Positions 11,120-23,520 of a stretch of 64,000 nt of DNA are shown piece by piece; positions within the stretch are counted from its first letter, which is position 1, and each line of letters starts with the position of its first letter. The stretch is from Mactra quadrangularis (lineage: Eukaryota > Mollusca > Bivalvia > Venerida > Mactridae): positions 28,625,399 through 28,689,398 of the forward strand of contig CM046311.1 of the NCBI GenBank assembly GCA_025267735.1, read 5' to 3'. A program made the translations under genes and the position numbers. Below the pieces are notes generated by a model. That model had not been told where the DNA came from and did not search any database. It worked only from the letters and a program-made list of their open reading frames with translations.

Positions 11120-13849
11120 ATAAGTATGGACTTATGAGTTTCCCCTGTAACAGAATGAATCCAGAATGAAAACTACAATAGCATGCCATGTTTTGAAAAT
11201 TGATGTATACAGTGTTAAACCTAACCAAAAGAAAGTTTTACAATAACATAAATGTTGCCAAGCATTAGGCTATATAATTAGATTTTAATGTATTTATATC
11301 AAGGTTATACATGTAACAGTATATCAACCATTGTAATTGGACAAGTTTTATGATGGATACTATTTGAATTAAAGATAAGTTAAATACTATATTGTATTCC
11401 TGGTATGATACCAGTACAAGCTGATCAAAACTTGTCTCACATTCTTCACCCATAGACATGCTACAAAACTATTTATTGGATGTCTGTAGACAGATGTTGA
11501 ATACCAGTACTTGTCTTGAGAGGAAATCTCTATCAAATACAAGTACCATATAAAGTTTATGTTTTTTTTGACATTCAACTAACATAATATATTTTACATC
11601 TCCTAAAGATGTAGAGGACAGAAATAACCAGGTCAGTTATTCAGTGATAAAGCTAGTAGAAAAACTAGGCTTTTTATGTACTTGTAAAATTGGCTTGTCT
11701 TGTTACTACGTTATTAAATTGTTCATCTACACAAACAATTTACTGTTTTAACATGCCATTTCTCATTAATAAAAACTACTGATTTATTTTTATTAGTCTA
11801 AATATTGGTTACATATGAAAATAAGCAGGCACTCCACATAATCCAATAAAAATGGTGAAAAGGTAATGGAAGAAAACTCTAATTTGGCAGTTATATATTA
11901 AAGGTCGTGTGTCCAAGTGCCATTGGGGACACTGATGATTTTCTTCAGCTAGAACTTTATTTTTGAATTTTTCATTTCTTCCTGGTTTGTATCGGTACCT
12001 CTGAGGGTGGTATAATTTCATTGCCTGAATTGTCAGCTGCACACATAAGCTAAATAAAAATCTCCTGGTAAATTGATAAAAAGATAGCATCAACATGAAA
12101 CTGAAACTAAATCATACAATCACACTTGGTCTACAAAATTGACAGTTTCTACAAGACATTAAATGAACTATGTGAAGAGCCACCAAATATGCTAATATAC
12201 ATTTTTGTCCGGTATATGAACATCATGTCTTAATTCAACTCTGCTATAACAGTTTTCAAACCTTCTGGAGACCTAAAGCCTCTTCTAATAAAATAGTAAA
12301 ATGTCATTTGGCCCCTAAAATTTCAAATATGGTCGAGCTTTTTTATGTACATAAATATATATATCAAGAAGTTAGTTAAAAACACAAAAAAAATGATATT
12401 TGAAAGAAATAGGTTAAAGTAGTGTTGCATTAAGCTGATGATTTGTATTTGTTTACAAGTAATTAATTAGCTTCCCAAATATGATTCAGTGTCTCAAGTG
12501 TAGATAATTAAGGTCCATTTGACATACCTCATAAAAGGGGTCAATGAAAGTTAAAGCTACATGCTCACAGATTTTGTTTATTTTTTAATTTTAAAATTTT
12601 CATTGGTCAAAACATGGGCGAAAATCTGCTATGTTTTCACCTTAACACAATAGGGCTATTTTAAGACGCTCTTATCTTATAACAGTGATCAAACTGATAA
12701 CTGATCAAATATGCAACTTGGTCAAACTATTCCTTGGGTTATTGTCTTTTAAGAAAAGTCATTTGAACCTTGATTCCTGCTACCATAGCAATGCAAAAGA
12801 AGAAAAATGCAATGTTTTTTTTCTTCAAATAAAAATTGGCATAAGCACTTCAGATATAATTCCCCAAAATAAGGTCTTAAGTGCTAACACTTTTCAGAGA
12901 CTGAAAACCCCAATGACCCACCCTCCAATAAAATAATTTTTAGAGGACAACTTTTCTGGATGCCTTAATTCAGTTAAGTTTATTTCAAGTTCTGTGGATG
13001 CTATGTTGAAACGAGGGTCCAGACACATAAAAATCGGGATTGACCAATAAAGGGTTACGACAAATGGACTATAATTCACTAAGGTAATCTTTACCATTCT
13101 CGTAGCCAGAGGTTACCAATATACTTGACCTATTCATGATTAACTCTGAGTATGAGATGGTACCATTACCAACATAGTAAAGTTTGTAGCAACGAATAAA
13201 ATCACGATCTTTTACCTGCCATTTTGCTTTAAATTTGTAAATATCAAAACAATATTTTACTGCTTCCATTTTTTTCGATACAATTTGGAGAGTTTAAGAA
13301 AGGTTGTCATTTAAGTTGAGATTATGTGAAGAGCACCTTTAACAAAATACATGAAATATTGACATCTCTGTTAACACCCACCGGACTGTATTACAAAAAC
13401 ATGGAAATTGCTGAATACACGTAACAACACTGATATTGTCAATATGACATTGTCTTACAATGAAGTCATGGACACATGGTCTGTTTTCTGTACAAATAAG
13501 TTTTAATAGGTTAAACATCTTGTTTGTGTCATGGATGGATAAATGTAGGTGAGGTGAAATCACAGGGACTTGACACATATACATATACGGATGTTTGAAA
13601 ATCAACTGGAGGTCAAATGGGATATCCCTGTGGGTTAACTATGACTAAATGCAATTTGATCCGTTAATTAGTTGACTGCTTTACTTAGTATTGCTTTGTG
13701 TGTGTACCTTTTAGGATAAATAAGAGTTTTCTGCTTTTGTCTGCATTATCTTGTGCTTATATCGGGATGTGACTTTCCATCCCTTAAAGGTGAAAAATGG
13801 GTTATGGAGGAGACGCATTTTGAAAATATTCCAACATAGTTCATGTTAG
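11120..13849. other. Intergenic, no supported gene
   Basis: AT-rich sequence. The longest uninterrupted frame is on the minus strand, 12096-11809 (95 codons). It has an acceptor-like 'atttagcttatgtgtgcag' near its 5' end and a charged middle ('YHPQRYRYKPGRNEKF'), but no family I recognise and no partner exon. The other frames (12685-12936, 13069-13605) look random. Confidence 0.3.
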
Positions 13850-14684
13850 CAAGAACCCATTGGGGTAGGGTGGGGAATCCCGAGATCGTATTAAATATAT
13901 AGGGAAAACTATATTTGTGTTAATTATTGTAATTAAAGGCGATTAAATGTTAACACTTTATCTTATATTGTATGTAATGACCGATTTGTTGATTTAAAAT
14001 TTGGATTTAAATAATATTTAGAGCTATTTATTAACAAACTAGAAATGAGAAAAAATACATTGAAAAATATGTTTTCTCCTTTTTTTCATTAGTACAAATC
14101 CTACCTAATAAAAAAGCCCTCGTACAAAACATTTAAATAATAATAATATAAAAGTTTAAACTTTATTTTTGCTTGTTATTAATTGAACATAAACAGATTT
14201 TACCGGCACCCTTGTACATAATAATCGCCACAAAAATCATTGAAATACAAAAAATTTTTATATCCATCAACAATAAAACATCATTTAAACTATCAACATT
14301 TCATATCATAAGCATCCCTTTGATAAAAGGCATGAGTTAATAAATAATTTCTCGATGATACTGACAGCAGGTTGCCAATTTCTCGATTTGGCCACAACAA
14401 GATCATATGTTCGATGGTTTTTCTGGGGAAAAATGGGGCGAGCGAGCGAAGAAAAAAAATTTAAAAAGTCTTTATTCACTTGCTATATATAGTGGTTTGA
14501 CCAACTTTTTATGAGCGAGCGAGAAATAATTTTTTTTGTAAAAACCGTCAAAATTAAGGTGCGAGCGAATCCATAGAACATATGATCAATTTGTTGTGGC
14601 CTTTACTAAATGTTTAATACGATCCCGGGTCCCGGAATATCTATAGGCGATCCCGGGATATCCCCCACCACCATAGGGTCCTTG
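13850..14684. mobile_element. Putative non-autonomous DNA element with diverged terminal repeats
   Basis: The left segment 13850-13897 ('caagaacccattggggtagg', then 'atcccgagatcgtattaaat') is complementary to the right segment 14613-14684 ('tttaatacgatcccgggtcc' ... 'ccaccaccatagggtccttg'). The right end contains an internal duplication of the 'gatcccggg' block. No clear target duplication and no transposase frame. A second inverted-repeat element sits inside at 14390-14601. Confidence 0.45.
14390..14601. mobile_element. MITE-like element, about 28-bp terminal inverted repeats
   Basis: Left end GGCCACAACAAGATCATATG and right end CATATGATC...TTGTTGTGGCC are near-perfect inverted copies. The 212-bp interior has runs of 'gagcgagcga' and poly(A). 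Flanks end in T-rich sequence on both sides, so a short target duplication cannot be fixed. Confidence 0.65.
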
Positions 14685-15290
14685 ATTCTAGGACGGGTAC
14701 TTTGTTTCCAAAGCGGATCGTTTCTGGTTTGTTTATACAACACCAGTGCTCGAATGTAAGCTCGCATACTCGCAAAATGCGAGTGGATTTTGAAAATTGC
14801 GGTTAGCTTTTTATTTTAACTGGTAAAGTTTTGCGAACTGACGTCGTCGCAAAAATATTATTGCTAAAACAGATGAGGCTCAAATCAGCTTAGAAAAGAC
14901 TAGATAGATTGACTTGTGGTGGCATGTGAAGGTATGGATAGGGTAAAAAGTCAAACACCAAGACTAATGACACAAGAAATAACGATAGTAAGTTGTTTTT
15001 ACACTGCATTTTTGAATAGTTATGCTATTAAAATTTTGACAAAAAATTGCGAGTAAAAATAAAATCAACTAGCAAAAATTTGGGAGTCAAATTGATGTTG
15101 AATTCGAGCTCTGACCACGCTGTGGAACTAGAAACTTAGAATGTGAAGTGAGAATAGGTGAACAGTTTATGTTGTCCTTTATGTTAAGTGCTTTATTAGC
15201 GACAAAGCTAGCTAGTATATATATAGTAGGTCTAGTGGTGTGACAATATTCTGTTGTCTTATAAGGATGTTTATGGACATGACTATAATA

Positions 15291-16020
15291 TAGGTCGTTT
15301 GCGTTAATGCTGGACCCCTATTTGCCGTAAATATCTTTAAAACTATAATAGCGATTTTGCTAAAAATTTTAATACAATCTTATTTCAATTTTTCCTTCTA
15401 GGATTTAAATTTTCAGGATTTTTGATAGATAAATAAAAAAGTTTTCCATAAGGTACAATGCAAAATATTTGGAATTTTTTATCAAAAATCCCGCGGGAGG
15501 TAAAATAAGCTGTTCTGATTATATCATTGTCATATTCCAGTGAATCTATACTAAGTCCCGTGCGTTTACTGTAAATTTGTCGCTTAAATAAACACTCGAC
15601 GGTCTACTGAATTGTAAAGCAGAGGCCCGTCTTTAAAATCGTATGTGTAGAATTTGTATAGATTTTGACGATACAGACGACAGTGATGATGATATTTGAG
15701 TTTGTATATATACTGTTATACTTTGTTATCAAATAAAATTTCTAACCGGGCCTCACATTTAGCTATTATTTTGTATCTACTGTTATGTAGCTGTTCTGAT
15801 TATGGCACATACCCATTTAACAAAAGTCGCTTTTTGGCTTCAAAATTTGCATTGCATGTCTATGGGAAGTATATTACGTAATTAAAGAAAAATTCTGAAT
15901 TTTTGGATTTGAGAAGGAAAATGCTAGTTATGATCACATACCAAATTTGAGTTAATTCCATGCGATAGTTTTTGAGATATTTCATGATTTTAGGGGTCCA
16001 GCTTTAACGCAAACGACCTA
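15291..16020. mobile_element. 730-bp non-autonomous DNA transposon flanked by TA
   Basis: The left end TAGGTCGTTTGCGTTAATGC and the right end (reverse complement TAGGTCGTTTGCGTTAAAGC) match with one mismatch in the first 20 bases. The similarity continues through 'tggaccccta' and, more weakly, for about 70 bases. TA dinucleotides at 15289-15290 and 16021-16022 fit a TA target duplication. The interior has no transposase frame, and 'agctgttctgattat' occurs twice (about 15509 and 15788). Confidence 0.75.
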
Positions 16021-16794
16021 TACAAGTTTTAATTTCATGCGATAAAAAGACACTGCAATAAAATGGTTTTATTCTCTGATTTAAAATATTCTTGTTATAG
16101 AAATAGTAAAGTTATTAATATAATTATAGTAAAGACACCATTAGAGAAGGAACACGACCAGTTGATTTTTTGTGCAATGCATGGTTTTCAGTTTTCCTAT
16201 GTGCTACAATGATGCTATCTACGCATGAAAAGCGAGACATGCAAACTATTGGTGCACTATACCAATTAAATAATTGTGTACTTTTACCCAGTCAGTATCT
16301 CAAATCAGCACTCGACCTTATAGACTTGTCAATGGTGACTAAATATGTTCAAATGTTGGCCCAGCTGGCGATCGGAAATGAGACTACATATGTTTATATT
16401 GTTGCTTGTTCATTGGTTTCAGATTCAGATACTGATATCACATATTTGTTATTTGGGCTTAAGCAAAATCAACACAATAAAATGTCAATAAGTCTAAAAT
16501 AGCATCAGGCGTTTAATGATTCTGTTTTATTTTAATAGGTCAAATACAATTGTAGTTCTAGTCGTGCAAGTGTTGGGTCACTAAGTTTTTATTCTGGACG
16601 ACCAAACTCTAAAGGATAGGTTGAAACAAGTATTTTAGTTAAGGTATAGACGTTCCCCTCTTATATACAAGGTTCTGTAGTCACATGACCTTAGACATTT
16701 TGATAAATAAGGTAAACAAGCCAAGCTTTGCGCTGATTTCTATTTCTGAACAAATGAATGAATGACATAGTGTAGCGTATTAGATAACTAATTT
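16021..16794. other. Intergenic, no supported gene
   Basis: A 110-codon + strand frame spans 16170-16502, but it opens with TTG rather than ATG (first ATG at 16209) and shows no recognisable domain or splice context. I treat it as chance. Confidence 0.3.
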
Positions 16795-17015
16795 CCACCC
16801 GGGAATGTTATACACTTACACTTGTGAAAATTTGACAATAATGTCAATTTTCTTCCATTGATAAGGTATATGAAGACGTTTCGGGCCTTCTGGAAGGTTA
16901 GTTGAGTACTGGTTATATACAAGGATCCAGGAAAACTAGGTTAGGTGCGCTCAACGCCGTAAAATAACCAACAAAATTTTGTTAACACGGCGTTTAAGTC
17001 AATATAAAATATAAC
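16795..17015 (+). mobile_element. SINE, family B (5'-truncated)
   Basis: Lacks the tRNA-like head. Body blocks 'gtcaattttcttccattgat', 'gggccttctggaaggttagt', 'gagtactggttatatacaag', 'atccaggaaaactaggtt' and 'gttaacacggcgtttaagtc' follow the order of the copy at 26037-26330. Confidence 0.65.
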
Positions 17016-17398
17016 TACTACCTGTCTTTCACCGAACATTCTCAAAATGGTGACGTTAGTATTGGTCGTAAGTCTCAAATTTTGCGCACTGACATTGAAT
17101 CGAATGGTAAACTAGGTCATAAACATAATCTGTGCAGAGGATTCAGAATATCTTTACAACAGCATGAAAAATCTGTTCTTAGCGTAGCCAAGTCGCCGAT
17201 ATATGCTTTGTCCGTCAAAGTATACATGTGGCAGTGTTGGGGAATCACGTGACCTTTGTGGTATCTTACACGGCAAACATGACGACCAGATCAACAAATT
17301 TAGATGAAAAAGACAAGGTACATATAGATCTAAATGACATAAATACGTAACCGATCAGACCTAGTACAGTCTAAGCAGCACAGAATTAGCTTTTAAGT

Positions 17399-17531
17399 GG
17401 TAGTTCTGTCAACCCAACAACGGTTCTAAATTTCTAGAATACCTCGAAGTTCTTCAAAAAATCTCTCAACTCGTTCAAAACCTCGAGGTAATCTAGAAAA
17501 CTAGCACCGTTGTGGGGTTGGTAGAACTACC
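17399..17531. repeat. 133-bp hairpin, about 52-bp arms
   Basis: 'ggtagttctgtcaacccaac' at 17399 pairs with 'gttggtagaactacc' ending at 17531. Inner 'aacggt', 'tctaga' and 'acctcga' blocks also pair, leaving a loop of about 28 bases. MITE-like or a hairpin-RNA locus. Nothing coding. Confidence 0.7.
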
Positions 17532-18309
17532 GCCAGGGTCAAGGTCATTTTTTTCAATAAAAGAGGAAATATTGCAGTCCAGTAAAACAACTAACTCGGT
17601 TACCCAAACTGGCAAATTCAGTGTTTCAGCGCTTTGATTTCACTTGTTTTTCATATTTTATTTTAAAGGCCTTAATAACTGCCACTCATAAAATTACATT
17701 TAAGAGTTCTGCAATGAAAATTTTTGAATGACGTTGCATAGTTTATTAATCTTATTCATGTAAAACGATAATCTCTGCGTAATGAATGAAATATGCCGTG
17801 GTTCTCACAATTTGAGAATTTAAATTCTATTGACAAGTTAGATGTAAACAAATGTACTTCAATTAATGAATCAAAACGACATAATCATAACCTTGTGATT
17901 AACAATAAAAGACCGCCCACTAATTTACCGACTTTTTTGTTAAGATAACCCTGTTTTAGACCATCAAACTCAAGCATGATAATTTAAGCGACCTTCACCT
18001 TGGGTAAAACAGCTGATTTTATCTAAAAATAGAAATATGACCTCAATAATAGAAATTGTGACACACGAAGGCCTTGATAACTGAAAATAAGTGAAACACC
18101 GCATGATCTTTAAATATTTTTCATTTTTTCGTTGCAGTTTACATACACTTGAATTTAAATAAAGGCAATTGTATTTTATCATTTGGTTTAAAAACATGAG
18201 TGTACGTATTTAAAGTCCCATTTTCAAAAGTAAACACTAATCATGGACTATTTACAAACGACTCTAATGAAGTTTTTAAGAGATTTTTTAACTTGGAAAT
18301 CTCTGTATT
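17532..18309. other. Intergenic, nothing recognised
   Basis: AT-rich unique-looking sequence without coding character, tandem structure or clear transposon ends. Confidence 0.3.
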
Positions 18310-18412
18310 TAGTGTTAACTAGTTTCTAGGAGCTTACTTCACTCACTGACAACAGTCCTACACGATAAAGGACCGGTGGGAGGATATGCCGTAGATATTA
18401 TAACATTTATAT
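18310..18412 (-). mobile_element. SINE, family A (fragment, reversed)
   Basis: 'gttaactagtttctaggagc', 'cactgacaacagtcctacac' and 'gaggatatgccgtagatatt' are the reversed family A body (compare 22240-22340 and 28880-28980). Head and tail are missing. Confidence 0.55.
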
Positions 18413-18799
18413 TTTCTAACTATTCGGAAAAAAATCGGTACATGTATAACTAAAATATCATTCAACCTGTCGTTTCATTGCTCATAAAACACCACAGTCA
18501 CTTTGGGTCATGTTTTGCTAAGTGACTTGGTCAATGTGAACTTAAACTACATATATTATCTATTTATAAGTCTCAGGCCAATGTTAACAAGCTTTTATAT
18601 AGATCAGAGAGTTCTCTTACATAAAACGTTCAAGTAATTATACGTCATAATTATTATAAATTACTTCATTTAGACTGGTTGTATTTGGTGACCAACGTCT
18701 AAATTACAATAACCAAATCACAAGACACTTTGAGAAATAAAGTCTTTGAACTATTGGTCTTTAACCCTGTAAGGTCAGACACCAGTCTAATTTATCATG

Positions 18800-19120
18800 A
18801 TATGTGGGCTGACCAAAATGTATCCAATTTATTCTCATTTTCATTGTGGTCTGTGGGCTGACCAAAATTTATAAAATTTATTCTCAATATTAACATGGTA
18901 TGTGGGCTGACCAAAATGTATCTAATATATTATCAATTTAAACATGATATGTGGGCTGACCAAAATGTATCCAATTTATTATCAATTTTAACATGATATG
19001 TGGGCTGACCAAAACGAATCCAATTAATTCTCATTTTCATTGTGGTCTGTGGGCGGATCAAAATGTATCCAACATAAATTTATTTATTATGGCGTGTGGG
19101 TTGACCAAAATGTCACCAAG
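18800..19120. repeat. 49-bp degenerate tandem array, about 7 copies
   Basis: The motif 'gtgggctgaccaaaatgtat' recurs at 18804, 18853, 18902, 18951, 19000, 19049 and 19096, a spacing of 49 bases (47 for the last). Units are diverged at single positions, so the array is older than the 46-bp and 55-bp arrays in the window. Confidence 0.9.
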
Positions 19121-21147
19121 TTTCTGTCTTTTTAGCAGATTGTGTTAGATGACAAAATGTATCAAAGATACCCATCTTACTATCGTCAAGTGACATCCAT
19201 AAGAAATGTAACACAATGAAATGACCTTATCTAATATGACACTTATAAGTTGATAATTAAAAAGGATTATTGTTCGTTGAATAAATTTACAATAATGTAG
19301 AAATACATTACACTTTTCAATCACATATTTTTTAAATAAAATAAAGAGTTGAAAGTTTAATCTTATAGCAGTTGTATATAAAATGCATCTGTCAGCCATC
19401 GTTTAACTCAGCTGACTTCCCATAAATAAACAGATAAACATCAGACAATGGATATCATTTTAAACAACCCTCATAATTGTATATCATTGAGTCATTGGTA
19501 AGTAAGTCATTGAGCTATGTACATTGACCTATATAATAATTAACCCCTCTAATTAGAGACGAAAACAACATTTGACATTTGAAGTTTATCTGTATAATAC
19601 TTGAACTTCAAAATATAATTTTTCATTTGTACTATATTACATGTATAAAAAGTACTCTCCAAAAAATTTTGTAATGTATTAATCTACCTCCTGTCATTTC
19701 CCAAACTATACATGTTTTGATTAGAAAAGCTCAAGGTCGGAGTCCGGGGCGGGCCTTCTGACGCCATTTGTCAAATTGTCAAGGATGTTTGTTTACGCTT
19801 GTAACCATGCCTACCAGCATCCGTATGAGATTAGGCATCGTTGTAACTTTAACCATACAGTGAAGATAAAAATTGGGAAATTTAACTCCAAGAATGGGAT
19901 ATACGATATTGTACAATAAAATTAAGATTCTTCACGTACCATTTCAAGTGAAATACAATACAATAGATTATTTGTAATTTTAAGTGCTTAATTTTATTTA
20001 CAGTTCATATATTGAATATTGAAAGAATTCATTTAAAAACATGCACGCAACCCTAGTACATACATTATTGTGTCAATGCTGACATCGAGGGGCATAATTT
20101 CTATAATAAATAAAAACAGATTTTCAATCAAAATTAAAAGAAAGAATATTTCAAACTGAGCAGAAAACGAAACTACAAATGTATACATTTATTTAATTCA
20201 CGAACACTTCATAGTGTTTATGCGTGATATATTAAGTCGTTAAGATGACCCATTTATTTATATTTATGTTATTTCACCGATTTATGTTTGAAAGTACACC
20301 GAGTTCATTTAACACAAAGTTATTTTTCACATTATTAAGTTATATTATCTGAGCATACGAGTATAACATTTTAAAGTTTGAGATTTTATCAGTGGGTAAA
20401 CCTGTTAAATTAATGCAATATAATATCGTCCAGTCCGCAACAGTTCGAACCTCATCCAAAAGTATCTGTTGTTTTCTTTGATAACGAAATTTTATCCAAA
20501 ATACTAGCAATTAGGGACTAGAAACGGTGACGCGCTCATACTCGAATCCTTCCAGAATATTTGGAAATTTATCGTGCCTAAACATGTAACTGCCGTTTCT
20601 TAACCTTTTCAGAAGGAATTTTAATTCATCAGCACTAACAAGTCCACATCCATCTTTATTTAAATGTTAAAGCCACTATATGAAGATACATTTGTATATT
20701 CATCAACAGTAGACGTGAAAACTGTTTTACAACATGACACAATAAACAGTTCAACCCATTCTGCTTTCTTAATAAAAGTTTGGCCAAAAGACCATTTTTT
20801 AAAAAAGTGGAATACTTTTATAAGATCACTTTATATTCATTTATACGCTAATATTCATTGCATCAGATCCAAAATAGTTTTAGAGCTTAATTATGTTATT
20901 TGGAGCAATATTTTGTCTATAACAAGACTTCATCTTATCTTACTGTGATCAAAACTATTGTTTCAAGTATTGACAACCAAATTCTACTTTCGGTTTCGAT
21001 CTACACATACTTTCACTTTGAAATGCAATTAATATCATAAACATATTTCAGCAAAATATTCATATTTAATTAAAAAATCTTGTACAATAGAAGTGTTTGA
21101 AATAGATTAATGTCTATTTTTTAAAGTCCAAAACAATGTTACTTTTC
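19121..21147. other. Intergenic, nothing recognised
   Basis: A short GC-richer patch near 19735-19770 ('ggtcggagtccggggcgggc') stands out from the AT-rich surroundings but has no gene next to it. Frames at 19145-19399 (-) and 20664-20948 (+) have no recognisable features. Confidence 0.3.
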
Positions 21148-21219
21148 GCGGGCTTAGCACAAACGGTCGTAACTCAAGTTAGATAAGAGTGTGTTACGAC
21201 CATTTTGCGTTAAGCCCGC
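21148..21219. repeat. 72-bp hairpin with precursor-miRNA-like dimensions
   Basis: GCGGGCTTA...GGTCGTAAC at 21148-21173 pairs with GTTACGACC...TAAGCCCGC ending at 21219. The internal 'gcacaaac'/'attttgcg' segment is imperfectly paired, and the loop is about 19 bases. Could be a small foldback element or a hairpin RNA; sequence alone does not decide. Confidence 0.6.
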
Positions 21220-22231
21220 ATTTTGATAATGGGGTTTTAAAGACTTGCTTTTCGCTGACCTATTGACATTTGCGATGGCTACAATGTTACTGTCATTTGT
21301 TTGAAGGCTGTGAACAAGCAAACTGTAAATAGACTTAGCGTTGTGATTCCTTGATATAAAACATATTACATTAAAATAATAAGTATAAAATTTGTGCGCG
21401 TGCTTGAGCACTTATCCAAGGCTATGAAGATTTTTTTTTTACTTTTTTTATAGCGCACTGTTATAATTCTTTTAAGCCGTCAATAATGCGGTCAATGCAT
21501 ACGCCGCTTGATTCCAAAATGCACGAGAAAAATGCATTACTAAGCATGATACTTGACAACAGAATAAACTGTGTTTGTCCTCTGAACCAATAAATAGGTA
21601 AGACATGACGTGATTTAAATGCGAATATCCTTCAGTTCTAAAACCTGTATAGTCATTAAATAAGATCGAATTACACAAAAACATAATTTGAGACGATGAG
21701 TATTGGTTTGAATGCGACAATAAATGTTTGTACTTGTTTTGTACTTGCAAGCAAACAATCCTCAAGGCTAAATTGTCCTACTAAGTCAATATTTTTTGTT
21801 CACAGACCGACTTTCTAGGTCAATAATTCTCTAAATACCAAGGGTTGATGAACGTTTTAGTCTCGAACCATCGGTTTATATTGTACATGTCCGATTAATA
21901 AGTCTTCATTACCGTTTAGTAAGTCTATACTTCTAGTTATTTTAGCTCAACTATGTAACAAGTTCTTACAAAATTAACTAAAATTAGTCACCCTCGAGTC
22001 ACTTTCTGGTTTCTAGTTAGCTACAGAAAAGTTCAAATATACATGTATGCTTAAGTTCTGCTTAGAGATCACATTGACTATTGCAAAATCATGGGAATTT
22101 TGACGATTGTGTTAGTCCCAAATACTTTTATAGAGAAGCAAAATGTCTCTATGTATATACATAGACCATAGATTTTGATCTCTAAATAACGGAACTCTAT
22201 ACAAACTCAACGTTCCTGAAAAGGCTAACCT
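21220..22231. other. Intergenic, nothing recognised
   Basis: Minus-strand frames at 21154-21411 and 21472-21765 (85 and 97 codons) show no domain, signal peptide or splice context and are taken as chance. Confidence 0.3.
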
Positions 22232-22453
22232 CTGCATTCAACTGTTAGTGTTAACCAATAACTAGGCGCATACTTCCTTCAGTGACTGACAACTGCCCTA
22301 TGTGAAACATAATAGTAAATAGACGATTAAATTGCTGTAGAATTGTTTTTCCTGGCTAACCTCCATTAAAATATGTCCCGCCGTGGAATCAAACCACCTC
22401 ATGTTGATCAGCAGACTGATGTCCTAGGGTACTGGCTGAGTTAACTAGGCGGC
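22232..22453 (-). mobile_element. SINE, family A (reversed)
   Basis: On the minus strand it starts 'gccgcctagttaactcagcc' (head), has 'gatcaacatgaggtggtttg' leading into a worn B box, then the family body including 'gtcagtcactgaaggaagta' and 'tagttattggttaacactaa'. The tail is truncated near 22232. Confidence 0.65.
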
Positions 22454-23520
22454 AAAAACTCAAATGTCAAATTTAAAAGAGAAATGAACTTCCACGTCTT
22501 TGGATCGAACATACATCACTAAATTCACAGTGCAGTGTTTAACATAATCACCACAGCCGCGTTTTTGTGAAATGAACCTCGACACGTACAAGTCTACTAT
22601 CCTGTAAATGGGAAAATCACGACAGTAGGCATATTAAAGAAAATGAGCAAGTATGACAAATGTCACTATTCGGCAATTTTCGTGACCTGAAAATTTGATT
22701 CATTAGGCAATCCCGATTGAGCTCAATGTATATTTTTGTCTACGGATATTGCCGAGTACTTATTTTGTATGATTTAATCACGTGATACAAACATTTTCTG
22801 CGAACATAGAGGCAATGTTGACTGTTGGTAATCGCGGTGCATGAGGTAAGACGATAAATATATAGATGTTGAAAAACAAGTGCAATGAAGATGTTTGCAA
22901 TTTTTCTATAGAATCTACACGTGCATGCATATTGCACTATTTAAATATTTACATTAATCTGTACAAATATAGCCTTACATTTAAATAAAAGGAAAGCTGA
23001 CTAGCAGACGTCTGCCAATCTAGATTGTTTGTTCAGTGTTTTAGAGAAGCTTTCATCAATTGTTGCACGCGACGTGTAAATTCAATTACAACTATTTGGG
23101 CTCGGAATGGAGTCCGAGCTCTTTTCTTTTATCTGAATTTTTTTTCAGGAAGGCGCATTTATATACTTTGAACTCTTTGTACGTTAGATAAGTATTTTTT
23201 AACCATACTGATCTCGTGAAACGATGTACTTGAACTGCATTGTGCTTTATGCTTGTATATATAAAGCCGCTGTTCTGGTTTTCTTTTAAGTTCACAGACA
23301 ATAGAGCCGTTGCACGGTTATTTGCATGTTTGATGCATTCTCCTCAAGCTATGAGTACAAACGATATGTTTGCGCTTCTCTGTGCCCTTTAATGCATTGC
23401 ATCAGTTTTCATTACCTAGAAATTGTCGATTTTTAAAATCGTCTGCACGCGTTCCACTTGTATCAGTTTAGAACGCATTAAAGTCAATGACTTATTTGTG
23501 ATTATTCAGCACAATTACCA
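22454..23520. other. Intergenic, nothing recognised
   Basis: Includes a small 6-bp-arm hairpin 'ctcggaatggagtccgag' at 23101-23118. No coding region supported. Confidence 0.3.

Noticed and set aside
16170..16502. 110-codon + strand frame as a gene
   Set aside because: No ATG at the frame start, no recognisable domain and no splice partner.
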